From positions 1 to 25,716 of the IMG/VR virus record IMGVR_UViG_3300009480_000001: a stretch of DNA of 25,716 nucleotides; one strand, 5' to 3'. Positions 1-8,216 of the stretch are shown piece after piece (the stretch's first letter is position 1; every line of letters begins with the position of its first letter). The notes under the pieces were generated by a model, which saw only the letters and a list, made by a program, of their open reading frames with translations, ran no database searches and was not told the DNA's origin. Both the position numbers and the translations under genes were made by a program. The stretch comes from a virus.

Positions 1-11
1 AATAACTATTT

Positions 12-356
12 ATGAAAAAAACAATTATATCTTTTTTAATTCTATTAATACCTTTAAGTGCAAGTGCAGAAATTGGTATCGCATCTTATTATGGAAAACA
101 ATTTCATGGAAGAAAAACAGCAAATGGTGAAAAATTTAATATGCATGCTTTAACTGCTGCACATAAATCTTTACCATTTAATACAATAGTAACTGTTACA
201 AATCTTTCAAATAATTCGTCAATTAAAGTTAGAATTAATGATAGAGGTCCATTTGTAAAAGGTAGAATTATAGATTTATCTAAAAAAGCAGCTAAATTAA
301 TTGGTATTGATGGTATTGCTAAAGTTAAAATTGATATAATAAATACTGAATCTTAA
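12..356 (+). CDS. RlpA-like double-psi beta-barrel protein, secreted, putative lytic transglycosylase
   Basis: A 114-residue protein with a signal peptide: KK at residues 2-3, a hydrophobic stretch, then SASA before E20. The mature part is almost entirely one RlpA-type double-psi beta-barrel: SYYG (25-28), TANGE (36-40), AAH with LPF (49-56), INDRGPF (75-81) and the IDLS helix start (87-90). E40, H51 and D77 fall where RlpA family members keep their conserved acidic and histidine residues. RlpA proteins cleave glycan strands of peptidoglycan lacking stem peptides. There is no SPOR domain, so septal targeting is not expected. In a phage genome it could be a lysis or entry cell-wall enzyme; that is inference. 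The ATG start is required to include the signal peptide. Confidence 0.85.
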   Translation: MKKTIISFLILLIPLSASAEIGIASYYGKQFHGRKTANGEKFNMHALTAAHKSLPFNTIVTVTNLSNNSSIKVRINDRGPFVKGRIIDLSKKAAKLIGIDGIAKVKIDIINTES

Positions 357-382
357 TTTTAACAATTTGGAAATTAAACCAA

Positions 383-1594
383 ATGAAAAAAATAATATAT
401 GATATTGAAATATTTACTAACTTTTTCTACCTATTATGTAAAGATATTACTGAAAAAGAAAGTAAAATATTTGCTTTTGAAATAAGCCCAGTTAAAGATG
501 AAAGAAAAGAATTGTTAACTTTTCTAAGTGATAGAAAAAAGATAATGATTGGTTTTAATACTCTTAAATTTGACTGGCCTTTGTTAAATCATTTTGAAGA
601 TTTAATGAAAAAATATCCATTAATGTATACAGATATTCTTACTAATAATCTTAAAAACAAAGCTAATAATTTAATTAATTCATCATTTGTTCATGCAAAT
701 AATAAAATCATACAGTTAGATTTATTAAAAATAAATCATTATGATAATAAAGCTAAAATGATTTCGTTAAAAGGTCTTGAGTTTTCTATGAGAATGAATA
801 ATGTTCAAGAATTACCTTATGCACATGATAAAGTATTAGAATTAAATGAAATAGATGTAGTTAAAGGATATTGTGTTAATGATATCAATGCTACATATGA
901 ATTGTTTTTAAGAACTAAAACATTAATTGATGATAGGTTTAAATCTAGTTATTTATATAAAACAAATCTTTTAAACTATAATAATCCTAAATTAGGTGAA
1001 TATATTTTAATTAAAAGAATTAAAGAACATTTAAATAAAGAAGATTTAGGTCAAACATATAGAAAAGAAATCATATTAAAAGATATCATTTTTCCTTATA
1101 TAACATTTGAACATGAACCATTTAAAAACATACTTAATTGGTTTAATAAAAAAATTATAAAAGAAACAAAAAGTGTTTTTACTGAAATACCATTAGAAGA
1201 AATAGAAGAATTAAAACCTAATATTAATATTAAGATATTTAAAAAGACAAATCTTAAGAAATTAAATGTGGTACATAAAGGTTTTGAATTTACATTTGGG
1301 ACTGGTGGGATACATGGGGCTGAAAAAGGTATTTATTATAGTGATGAAAATTACAAAATAATGAGTTTTGATGTTAAATCTTTGTATCCAAATATTAGTA
1401 TTAGAAACAATTTGTTTCCTTTACATTTGGGTAATACTTTTTGTGAAATTTATGAAGATATATATAATGAAAGATTAAAATATCCTAAAAGTGATAGTAG
1501 AAATGAATTGTATAAATTAGCATTAAATGGTGCATATGGTAAATCTAATTCTATACATTCTTCATTATATGATCCTCAGTTTACAATGTCCATT
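383..1594 (+). CDS. Family B DNA polymerase, exon 1 (3'-5' exonuclease, palm motifs A and B)
   Basis: This exon encodes residues 1-404 of a split replicative DNA polymerase; exon 2 is at 2730-3401, giving 627 residues after splicing. The N-terminal DnaQ-like proofreading domain keeps Exo I (D7 and E9 in YDIEIF), Exo II (N59, D64) and Exo III (Y163, D167 in YCVND). The polymerase domain has a GTGGIHG element (306-312), motif A DVKSLYP (330-336) and motif B KLALNGAYGK (378-387). The reading frame continues to a stop at 1622-1624, but the last codons after I404 resemble no polymerase. A 7-bp P1 helix and the family sequence both place the exon end after ATT at 1594. Joined, the product reads TMSI-NGQLLL, as expected between motifs B and C. 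Confidence 0.93.
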
Positions 1595-2729
1595 AACAAA
1601 ATGGTGGACAATAAATGTGGTTAATTGCTGGAATATCCTAAAGATTTAAACACTACAACATGAATTTGAGATAATTGAGTGTGAAAGTAAAAAAGTTTAA
1701 ATATATGTTATTTTATTTGACCATTTATAGTATATTAATAATTAAATATATTATAATCTTAAATAAACACATAATGGACAATCAGCAGCCGAATCCTGAA
1801 GAGGGAAGGGTTCAGAGACTATCTCGTAAGAGAGTACTTAGTAATAATATTACTTGGGAAACACCACAGATAAAAAATAAAATTTATATTTATAAATTAG
1901 TTTCTTCAGAAAATATAAATATCCCCAGATATATAGGTATATCAGATAATCCCATAAGAAGACTAAGTCATCATACAAGTATATCTAAATTATACAAGAA
2001 TAATTATAAAAATAATTGGATAAATTTGGAACAAAAAAATGGTAATGAAATAATAATGATTGTTTTTGATACAGCTAATACTGTAGAAGAAGCATTGATA
2101 AAAGAGGAATATTATATTACTAAATATAATAATCTTACTAATTATATTTTAAAACCAACTCTTCCAAATTATAAAAAATGTTATTTGTATAATATATATG
2201 AAGAAAAGACATACTTTTTTACTTCTTTACAACAAGCATCTAAATATTTAAATATTACAATATCAGGATTATATCGTAATTTAATTAATTCTAAATGGTT
2301 ATTTTCATATGAGAATAACTTTAAAGAAATTATTAAAAGAAGAGCTAGTATTAAAACAAAACATTTAATTTCTAATGATATAAAATATTTTATAAATCAT
2401 CGACATGCAGCATATTATGTTAATTGTTCTATTGGAATGATAAATCTATGTTTAACGAAACATAGAAAATCAGCTAATAATTGGTTGATATGTAAGATAA
2501 ATGATGATTTTATACAATATGAAAATAATCATTTTAAAAAAATAAAATGTATAAATGATGGTTTAGTATTTAATACAATAAAAGAAGCATCGAAATACTA
2601 TAATATTGATTCTTCATGTATTGTAAAAGTATGTAAAAAAACAAGAAATAGTATAAAAAAATATAAATTTGAATATTTATCATGATATAGTCCATTTATA
2701 ATAGAAATATTATATGTAAAAGCACTTTG
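1595..2729 (+). ncRNA. Group I intron 1, in the DNA polymerase gene (1135 nt)
   Basis: Exon 1 ends GTCCATT, which pairs over 7 bp with the internal guide GGTGGAC at 1603-1609, with U-G at the splice site. The core follows: a Q-like ACAATCAGCAGCC (1778-1790), R GTTCAGAGACTAT (1810-1822) and S GATATAGTCC (2684-2693). P7 forms between GACTAT (1817-1822) and ATAGTC (2687-2692). The terminal G is 2729, after which the polymerase frame resumes with AAT GGT CAA. The insertion lies between polymerase motifs B and C, a highly conserved site. A GIY-YIG endonuclease reading frame fills the space between R and S and starts before R. The Q and R sequences are nearly the same as those of the intron at 6651-6976, so the two are relatives. 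Confidence 0.92.
1774..2685 (+). CDS. GIY-YIG homing endonuclease with NUMOD-like repeats, intron-encoded
   Basis: A 303-residue protein from the ATG at 1774; the frame is open further upstream only through TTG/GTG codons inside the intron. The GIY-YIG nuclease fold is seen as IYIYKL (37-42) and RYIG (52-55), then arginines at 62-63 and an acidic helix EEALIKEEYY. The C-terminal half holds about three repeats of roughly 45-50 residues with the pattern F...A(S)KY...I....(L/V), as in NUMOD1/IENR1 DNA-binding modules. Such enzymes cut intronless alleles and spread their intron. The first 20 residues are read from the intron catalytic core and the TGA stop lies inside the S element, so the coding region spans essential RNA structure at both ends. 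Confidence 0.88.
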   Translation: MDNQQPNPEEGRVQRLSRKRVLSNNITWETPQIKNKIYIYKLVSSENINIPRYIGISDNPIRRLSHHTSISKLYKNNYKNNWINLEQKNGNEIIMIVFDTANTVEEALIKEEYYITKYNNLTNYILKPTLPNYKKCYLYNIYEEKTYFFTSLQQASKYLNITISGLYRNLINSKWLFSYENNFKEIIKRRASIKTKHLISNDIKYFINHRHAAYYVNCSIGMINLCLTKHRKSANNWLICKINDDFIQYENNHFKKIKCINDGLVFNTIKEASKYYNIDSSCIVKVCKKTRNSIKKYKFEYLS

Positions 2730-3401
2730 AATGGTCAATTACTTCTTAGTATGTTATGTGAACAATTAATGGATATACCAAATAGTAAATTATTAATGAT
2801 AAATACTGATGGTGGAGAAATCATTATACCATCAAATGAAATTAATAAATTTTATGATATTTGTAAATCATGGGAAAAATTAACAAAACTTCAATTAGAA
2901 TATAATATATATAGTAAAATATTAATCTCTAATTGTAATTCATATATAGCAATATATGAAGATGGTAAAGTTAAACAAAAAGGTCCTTATACAATAGAAA
3001 GAGAATTATATAAAGATCATTCTAAATTAATAGTTCCAAAAGCTGTAGAAGCATATTATCTTCATAATATTCCAATTGAAGATTTTATTAAAAATCACAA
3101 TGATATATTTGATTTCTTTTTAAGAACAAAACTTAATAAAGATTCAAATTTAATTGGTATTAATGGTGATGATATTATTCAATTACCAAAATTAACAAGA
3201 TATTTAGTTACCAATACTGGATATACTTTGTTAAAAATAATGAATGAACGTCAATTCAATATACAGAAGGATTATTTATGTACTCCTTGTAATTATTTAA
3301 ATGATGAAATTAAAAGTGAATTATTTAAAAACATAAATTATGATTTTTACATAGATAAAGCTAATAAACTGTTAATTGGAGAAAACAATGAAGAAAACTA
3401 A
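2730..3401 (+). CDS. Family B DNA polymerase, exon 2 (motif C and thumb)
   Basis: This exon provides residues 405-627 of the polymerase begun at 383. It starts NGQLLLSML directly after the intron's terminal G and carries motif C as MINTDGG (427-433), the metal-binding aspartate being D431; NTD instead of DTD is common in phage polymerases. The remaining ~190 residues would form palm and thumb. A TTG at 2727 keeps the same frame open for one more codon, but that codon lies in the intron and there is no reason to expect independent initiation. The 3' end overlaps the start of the helicase gene (ATG at 3388) by 14 nt, so the two are probably translated from one transcript. Confidence 0.92.
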   Translation, partial: NGQLLLSMLCEQLMDIPNSKLLMINTDGGEIIIPSNEINKFYDICKSWEKLTKLQLEYNIYSKILISNCNSYIAIYEDGKVKQKGPYTIERELYKDHSKLIVPKAVEAYYLHNIPIEDFIKNHNDIFDFFLRTKLNKDSNLIGINGDDIIQLPKLTRYLVTNTGYTLLKIMNERQFNIQKDYLCTPCNYLNDEIKSELFKNINYDFYIDKANKLLIGENNEEN

Positions 3402-4539
3402 AAAAGAAATACAAAGTGAAATTGTTAATAATTTAATAATGTCACCTAGTATAAATAATCTTGTAATAGCAGCTACAGGTGTAGGTAAATCTAAAATTGC
3501 TATTGATTATTTAAAAACTTTTTTTGTTAAAAAAAAAGCTAATATTTTAATTGTAGTTCCAACTATTGAATTACGAGATATTGATTGGCCTAATGAATTA
3601 AAAAAATGGAACATAACAAATACTATGTTAAAAAACATTAAAATTGAATGTTATGCTTCATTGACAAAAATTAAAGACATGACTTTTGATCTTGTAATAT
3701 TTGATGAAATTCATCGAACTACAGAATTCAATTCGATTGTCTTTGAAAACAACATAATCAAACATGCATTGGGGTTGACAGCAACTTTTCCTAAAGATCC
3801 TATGAAACAATATTTATTAAAAGTTTATAACTTTAATAATATTGCTAATATTCCATTGGATGAAGCTGTCAAATTAGGTCTTATTTCTCCTTATGAAATT
3901 AAGATTATACCTGTTTGGTTGAATAACACAATAAAAGATATACCCGCTGGTAATAGTAGTAAAAGATTTTATGTAACTGAAAGAGGTCAATATGATTATA
4001 TTACTAATACAATTGATGTTCTCAAAGAAAAAATAGATAATTCTGTGTATTGTAATCATTATGATGTACAAAAATTAAAATTTCTTAGATTAATGAGAGC
4101 AAGATTTTTATCTAATTTAAATAGTAAAATAATTGTAGGAAAAGAAACTTTGTTTAAAATAGATCAAAAAAATGAACGTACATTGATTTTTGCAAATAGC
4201 ATAGCTACAGCTGAAGCAATGCATTTTCATACTTATCACTCTGGTAAAAAAAACAAAGAAAAAGGACTTCATTTACAAAAATTCAGAAATGGTGAAATTA
4301 ATACACTTGCTTGTGTTAATGGTTTAAATGAAGGTGTTAATATATCTGATGTAGATAATGCAATTATAATGCAAGTAAATGCATCTGATTTAATACTTAC
4401 ACAAAGGATAGGTAGAACCTTAAGATTGAAGGAAGGTAAAGACTGTTTAAGTAAAATATTTATCTTATGTGCTCAAAACACAATAGATGAAGATTGGGTA
4501 AATAGTGTAACCAAAAATCTAAACGTTATTTGTGACTAA
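3388..4539 (+). CDS. Superfamily 2 DNA helicase
   Basis: A 383-residue SF2 helicase with both RecA lobes: Walker A ATGVGKS (29-35), motif Ia VVPT (56-59), motif II DEIH (106-109), motif III TAT (131-133) and, in the C-terminal lobe, the family's motif VI as QRIGRTLR. It would be an ATP-driven DNA translocase in phage replication or recombination; its exact role cannot be read from sequence. The frame is open from a TTG at 3376, but the ATG at 3388 follows an A-rich stretch and gives a shorter overlap with the polymerase, so I prefer it. The 3' end overlaps the next gene by 8 nt, consistent with one replication operon. Confidence 0.88.
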   Translation: MKKTKKEIQSEIVNNLIMSPSINNLVIAATGVGKSKIAIDYLKTFFVKKKANILIVVPTIELRDIDWPNELKKWNITNTMLKNIKIECYASLTKIKDMTFDLVIFDEIHRTTEFNSIVFENNIIKHALGLTATFPKDPMKQYLLKVYNFNNIANIPLDEAVKLGLISPYEIKIIPVWLNNTIKDIPAGNSSKRFYVTERGQYDYITNTIDVLKEKIDNSVYCNHYDVQKLKFLRLMRARFLSNLNSKIIVGKETLFKIDQKNERTLIFANSIATAEAMHFHTYHSGKKNKEKGLHLQKFRNGEINTLACVNGLNEGVNISDVDNAIIMQVNASDLILTQRIGRTLRLKEGKDCLSKIFILCAQNTIDEDWVNSVTKNLNVICD

Positions 4540-5074
4540 TATTAACGAAAAAATTATTCAAATATTAGAAGAACAAAATATAGGTCTAAATACAGGTCTA
4601 TTATGTCTTCTGGGTATATACCACAATGTTGATTTTGAATATTTATATGATGCTTGTAATATAATTACAGTAGCAGTTAAGCAATTAAATGCAAGTGGTA
4701 TTTATGAGTATGATATGAAAACAAACTCAATAAAGTGGCATATACCATTATTTGACAATGATGATATTAAAGATGATGGTTGGGAATGGGTATATGAGTA
4801 TCAGAATCTATTTAGATTAATGAGAAAAGATGCTGCAAGTACTTTTGATAATGTAAAAAAGAAAATGATAAAGTTCTTTCAAGAAAATCCTTCAGTAAGA
4901 GCTGATGATGTCATGAAAGCAACTAAAGCATATCTTGATACAGTAAATGATGTAAGATATTTACAAAGAGCAGATTATTTTATTAAGAAAAATGGTCCTG
5001 ATCCTCAATCCAGACTCAAAGAATATCTTGAATTAAGTAAAGCCAAATCTTCGAAAACTTATGATATGATGTAA
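4532..5074 (+). CDS. Unknown protein between two helicase genes
   Basis: I do not recognise this 180-residue protein. It starts at a GTG overlapping the helicase stop and ends in TAATG shared with the DnaB-like gene, so it is co-translated with two helicases. It is mostly predicted helical, with a hydrophobic N-terminal part (NTGLLCLLG), an aromatic stretch WEWVYEYQNLF near the middle, and a charged lysine-rich C-terminus. The position would suit a helicase loader or adaptor, but no sequence motif supports that. No membrane segment or signal peptide is evident. Confidence 0.7.
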   Translation: MTNINEKIIQILEEQNIGLNTGLLCLLGIYHNVDFEYLYDACNIITVAVKQLNASGIYEYDMKTNSIKWHIPLFDNDDIKDDGWEWVYEYQNLFRLMRKDAASTFDNVKKKMIKFFQENPSVRADDVMKATKAYLDTVNDVRYLQRADYFIKKNGPDPQSRLKEYLELSKAKSSKTYDMM

Positions 5075-6183
5075 TGAATTTTAAAAGAAAATTTCTTGAA
5101 GGGCAAGCAGGAAAAAACATTGGTCTTACTACTGGTTTAACAGGACTCGATAAAGCAATTGATGGTATACAAAGAAGAAGTAATTATTGTATTGCTAGTG
5201 AAGCTAAAACTGGAAAAACTACATTTGTAGATTTTTGTTTTTTATTAAAACCATATGAAGAAATGATGCTTAAAGAAGCTTCAAATGTTCATTGGATTTA
5301 TTACTCATTAGAAATACCAAGAGTTGAAAAAGAATTTAAATTTGCAGCTTATTATATGTATGAATTGTATAAAATATTCAATTTTAGATATAATGATAAA
5401 ATATACCAAATGTCTCCCAGATATTTAGCTGGTAGATTAATGGATGATAATAACAATTTAATTCCTATTTCTGCTGATCATAAAGAAAAACTGTTCAAAA
5501 TATATCATGAAAAGTTAATTCCTTTATTTGGTGAATATAATGAGAAAGGTATAAAGATAAAAGAAGGTGTTGTAGATTTTATTGAAGAAAATAATAATCC
5601 TACTGGTATAAGAAGTTATCTTTATACTTATGCTCAAAAAAATGGTCAACTTATATATGAAGATTATACAATAAGAGAAGGAAATTTAGATATTCCGAAA
5701 AAAAGAATATCAGGTTATACACCAAATGATCCTAATAAGTATACAATCATAATAACAGATCATGTTAGAAGAATAAATAAAGAACGTGGATATAGTATGA
5801 AAGAAAATGTTGACAAAATGTCTTCTTATCAAGTTGAAATGAGAAACTTGTTTGGATTTACATTTGTTAATGTTATTCATATTAATAGAAATATTGCTGC
5901 TATAGATAGAATAAAATATAATAAAGAAATGTTGTATCCTACAGCAGAAGATATTAAGGATACTTCAAATATAGGTGAAGATACAAATTATTTAATTACT
6001 TTGTTTAATCCTAGAGATGAAAAATATAATTTGGATAATCATTTTGGTATTGATTTATCACAATATCCAAATTATAGAAGTATTCATTTAGTATTTAGTA
6101 GAGATACAGAATGTCCAAAACATATGTGTACTGAAATGGCAGGTAATATTAATTACTTTAAGACAATAAATAAAAAAGAATGA
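5074..6183 (+). CDS. DnaB-like replicative helicase (RecA-fold ATPase)
   Basis: A 369-residue protein with the DnaB/RecA-fold ATPase signature: GLTGLDKAIDGI (21-32), Walker A SEAKTGKTT (42-50), the catalytic glutamate in YYSLEIP (E80), as in the SLEM motif of DnaB, and Walker B IIITDHVRR with D229. It lacks the usual DnaB N-terminal helical domain, like phage gp41-type or crAss-like helicases. A long insertion (about 100-220) separates the SLE motif from Walker B. It would unwind DNA at the fork with the primase encoded at 8217-9185. ATG start overlaps the previous stop (TAATG) and the next gene starts in an ATGA overlap. Confidence 0.8.
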   Translation: MNFKRKFLEGQAGKNIGLTTGLTGLDKAIDGIQRRSNYCIASEAKTGKTTFVDFCFLLKPYEEMMLKEASNVHWIYYSLEIPRVEKEFKFAAYYMYELYKIFNFRYNDKIYQMSPRYLAGRLMDDNNNLIPISADHKEKLFKIYHEKLIPLFGEYNEKGIKIKEGVVDFIEENNNPTGIRSYLYTYAQKNGQLIYEDYTIREGNLDIPKKRISGYTPNDPNKYTIIITDHVRRINKERGYSMKENVDKMSSYQVEMRNLFGFTFVNVIHINRNIAAIDRIKYNKEMLYPTAEDIKDTSNIGEDTNYLITLFNPRDEKYNLDNHFGIDLSQYPNYRSIHLVFSRDTECPKHMCTEMAGNINYFKTINKKE

Positions 6184-6650
6184 TAAAAATTCTTGTATTA
6201 GGTGAGAGTGGTTTTGGTAAAACTGCTTCTTTACTTAAAAATGAAAAATTGGGTATTAAAGGTATTGATCCAAAAGAAACTTTTTTAATTAGTTGTGTTG
6301 CCAAATGGACACCTAATTATAAAGTTACAACACCTGATAATTTAAAAGATGGTAATAGAATTATTACAAGTAATGCAAAAGTTATTGTACAAGTATTAAA
6401 AAGCTTATTGAACTCACCATTTAATATTATAGTTATAGATGATTTTAACTATATTATGCAAGATTTTTACATGGCTAATGCTATGAAAAATGGTTGGGAT
6501 ACACCAAAACAAATTGGTTATGATATGGGTTTGATATTTACCGCATTAGATGAATTAGCTAAAACAAAAATTATTATTTGTTTAGCTCATTCAGAAGATT
6601 ATAAAGTAAATAATACTGGTGATATTAGTTATCGTATGAAGACTACGGGT
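6180..6650 (+). CDS. Sak4/RecA-like P-loop ATPase, exon 1
   Basis: The first 157 of 228 residues of a small P-loop ATPase. Walker A is GESGFGKT (8-15) and Walker B is FNIIVIDDFN (D87, D88), followed by a glycine/threonine-rich end typical of Sak4-like phage recombinases and related AAA_24 ATPases. Sak4-type proteins anneal or pair single strands during phage recombination-dependent replication. The frame runs on to a TAA ending at 6674, but the codons after TTG-157 do not fit the family; the intron boundary at 6650 joins ...MKTTG to KMVQEYLTPEGK. The ATG overlaps the DnaB-like stop (ATGA). Confidence 0.85.
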
Positions 6651-6976
6651 AAACATTTTGCCCATACCTATTAAATTGACTGGAACACCCTAAAGACTTA
6701 TACACTCAATATAGCAGTAATGACTATATTATAGTAAAAGAGATAAGTATGTAACAATGGGCAATCAGCAGCTAAGATTCCTTGTAGGAATAAAGTTCAG
6801 AGACTATCTGCTTTGTAGCAGAGTACAAAAATAAATAACTAATATTTTTGGAAACAGTAGGAGTTTTTGTTTGGAAACACAAAAACTAAGATATAGTCCA
6901 ATCTTAATAGAAATATTAAGTTTAATTGTGATTAGAATATAGTGTTCTAATTAGTAGAAGCAATTAATAATAAATG
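6651..6976 (+). ncRNA. Group I intron 2, in the Sak4-like gene (326 nt, no endonuclease)
   Basis: Exon 1 ends GGGT, pairing with guide GCCC at 6660-6663 (U-G at the splice site). The core has GGCAATCAGCAGC (6760-6772), R GTTCAGAGACTAT (6795-6807) and S AAGATATAGTCC (6888-6899). P7 forms between GACTAT (6802-6807) and ATAGTC (6893-6898). The terminal G is 6976 and the exon resumes AAA ATG GTT. This explains the gene-free stretch 6675-6973, where I see no reading frame of note. It is an endonuclease-free relative of intron 1, with matching Q and R elements and a similar 5' stretch CTGGAA..CCTAAAGA. Confidence 0.93.
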
Positions 6977-7192
6977 AAAATGGTTCAAGAATATTTAACG
7001 CCTGAAGGAAAATTTGATGTAATGTTATTTGGTAAATCACAATATAATGAATCTGTTAAAAAAGTAGAGAAATTTTTTGTAACTGAGAATGATGGTCAAT
7101 ATCCAGCTAAATCTCAGGGTTTATTTGATGATCTTTATATCAAAAATGATATGGGATTAGTAGTAGATGCAGTAAGAAATTATGGTAAATAA
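6977..7192 (+). CDS. Sak4/RecA-like P-loop ATPase, exon 2
   Basis: The last 71 residues of the ATPase started at 6180, beginning KMVQEYLTPEGKF directly after the intron. This C-terminal part (FDVMLFGK, FFVTENDGQYPAKS, FDDLYIKNDMG) is the beta-rich tail found in the phage family, and has no nucleotide-binding motif of its own. An in-frame ATG at 6974 would let this segment be read as a 72-residue ORF, but that ATG spans the splice junction (its G is the intron's last base), so it does not exist in spliced mRNA. The next gene starts 12 nt downstream. Confidence 0.87.
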   Translation, partial: KMVQEYLTPEGKFDVMLFGKSQYNESVKKVEKFFVTENDGQYPAKSQGLFDDLYIKNDMGLVVDAVRNYGK

Positions 7193-7204
7193 ATATAAAA
7201 GAAT

Positions 7205-7510
7205 ATGGCAAAACAAGTAAAATTGAGTGATATTTTTGATGCTGTTGTTAAAGGCGCAAAAAGATCCGATATTAAAAGAGATTTTGAGTTAACTGGTGCA
7301 CAGATGAAAGCAATCTTTTCTCATCAAAAATTAAAAGGAATTAGAGCACCCAAATCACCAATTGACATTGTTGATGATTTAGAAAATACACAAATAAACA
7401 CATTTGATGAAGAAATTCCTACTATAGAAATTTCTGAAAATCAAATTAGTATATTTGAAAAAGATCCAGATGTCAATCAACAAATTTTATTAACAGAAGA
7501 ATCATATTAA
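7205..7510 (+). CDS. Small helix-turn-helix-like protein
   Basis: A 101-residue protein. The N-terminal half is basic and helical (SDIFDAVVKGAKRSDIKRDF, then LTGAQMKAIF), with spacing like a helix-turn-helix that begins at about residue 18. The C-terminal half is acidic and probably disordered. It could bind DNA as a regulator or replication accessory. It sits between the Sak4-like ATPase and the putative ssDNA-binding protein, one base before the latter. No closer family recognised. Confidence 0.65.
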   Translation: MAKQVKLSDIFDAVVKGAKRSDIKRDFELTGAQMKAIFSHQKLKGIRAPKSPIDIVDDLENTQINTFDEEIPTIEISENQISIFEKDPDVNQQILLTEESY

Positions 7511-7511
7511 T

Positions 7512-8198
7512 ATGGGATACGGATTTAGCGAAGATACAGTAAGATCAACAAAACAGTTTGGTCTTAATACTGGTAAAATTATAAAAATTGAATGGGTTAA
7601 TGATCCTGTTGAAGCATTAAACGTAGAAATTCTTATTGATGGTGATACTAATCCAATGAGATATAAGAAATTTCCAGTCAACAAAGTATTTTCAGGAAAT
7701 GTAGAAATTGTTGCAGGAGATGAATCTTTTTCTTTGGAATTAGCAAAACAAGAGAGAGAACTCAGTGGTGTTTTAACACATATTATGAAACCTTTTGTAA
7801 CAATTGATGCTATTAAAGCTGCTGTTGGTACAAACAAAGTTAGTTTTGGTGAATATGTTAAAATTCTTATTTCACTTCTACCTAAAGATTATATGAAAGT
7901 TCCTCTTGATATTTTTCTTCAATATCAATGGAATATTCCTGATGGTAAAGAAAATAGTTTTCTTGAGATTCCTAAAAATCTGAAGCATGGTAATTTTATT
8001 CATACTCATGTAACACCTGTTGGTTCATGGAAGAAAGATGTTACTAGTGGTCTCAAGTATATTGATGATAATAATAATATTCATCCATTTACTAGAACTA
8101 GTTGGTTTCTTAGTAGTAATTTTGCTAAATTGCAGAAAAGTGGTTTTCAAGGTTCAGAAAGTACTGATGGTGTAGCTTCTGAAGTTTTGTGGAACTAA
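7512..8198 (+). CDS. Putative single-stranded-DNA-binding protein
   Basis: A 228-residue protein, mostly beta-rich in its first half (GKIIKIEW, ALNVEILIDGD, NVEIVAG), compatible with an OB-like fold, then an aromatic segment FLQYQWNIPDG and a glycine/serine-rich end. I do not see a definitive motif. The SSB call comes from position between the Sak4-like ATPase and the primase, from general resemblance to the SSB of crAss-like phages, and from codon use that favours CTT/CTC for leucine more than its neighbours, as expected for an abundant protein. It could instead be another replication accessory. Starts with ATG one base after the preceding stop. Confidence 0.5.
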   Translation: MGYGFSEDTVRSTKQFGLNTGKIIKIEWVNDPVEALNVEILIDGDTNPMRYKKFPVNKVFSGNVEIVAGDESFSLELAKQERELSGVLTHIMKPFVTIDAIKAAVGTNKVSFGEYVKILISLLPKDYMKVPLDIFLQYQWNIPDGKENSFLEIPKNLKHGNFIHTHVTPVGSWKKDVTSGLKYIDDNNNIHPFTRTSWFLSSNFAKLQKSGFQGSESTDGVASEVLWN

Positions 8199-8216
8199 AT
8201 AAGTAAATAAAATCCT

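Noticed and set aside
1675-1773. Upstream extension of the GIY-YIG reading frame from TTG/GTG codons
   Set aside because: The extra segment is hydrophobic, unrelated to the family and encoded by intron sequence; the ATG at 1774 suffices.
1594-2730. DNA polymerase as a frameshifted or disrupted pseudogene in two pieces
   Set aside because: The two pieces join exactly at group I intron boundaries, with a 7-bp P1, P7 pairing and a terminal G, so it is a spliced gene.
6974-7192. Independent 72-residue gene starting at ATG 6974
   Set aside because: The ATG straddles the splice site and the encoded protein is the normal C-terminus of the Sak4-like ATPase.
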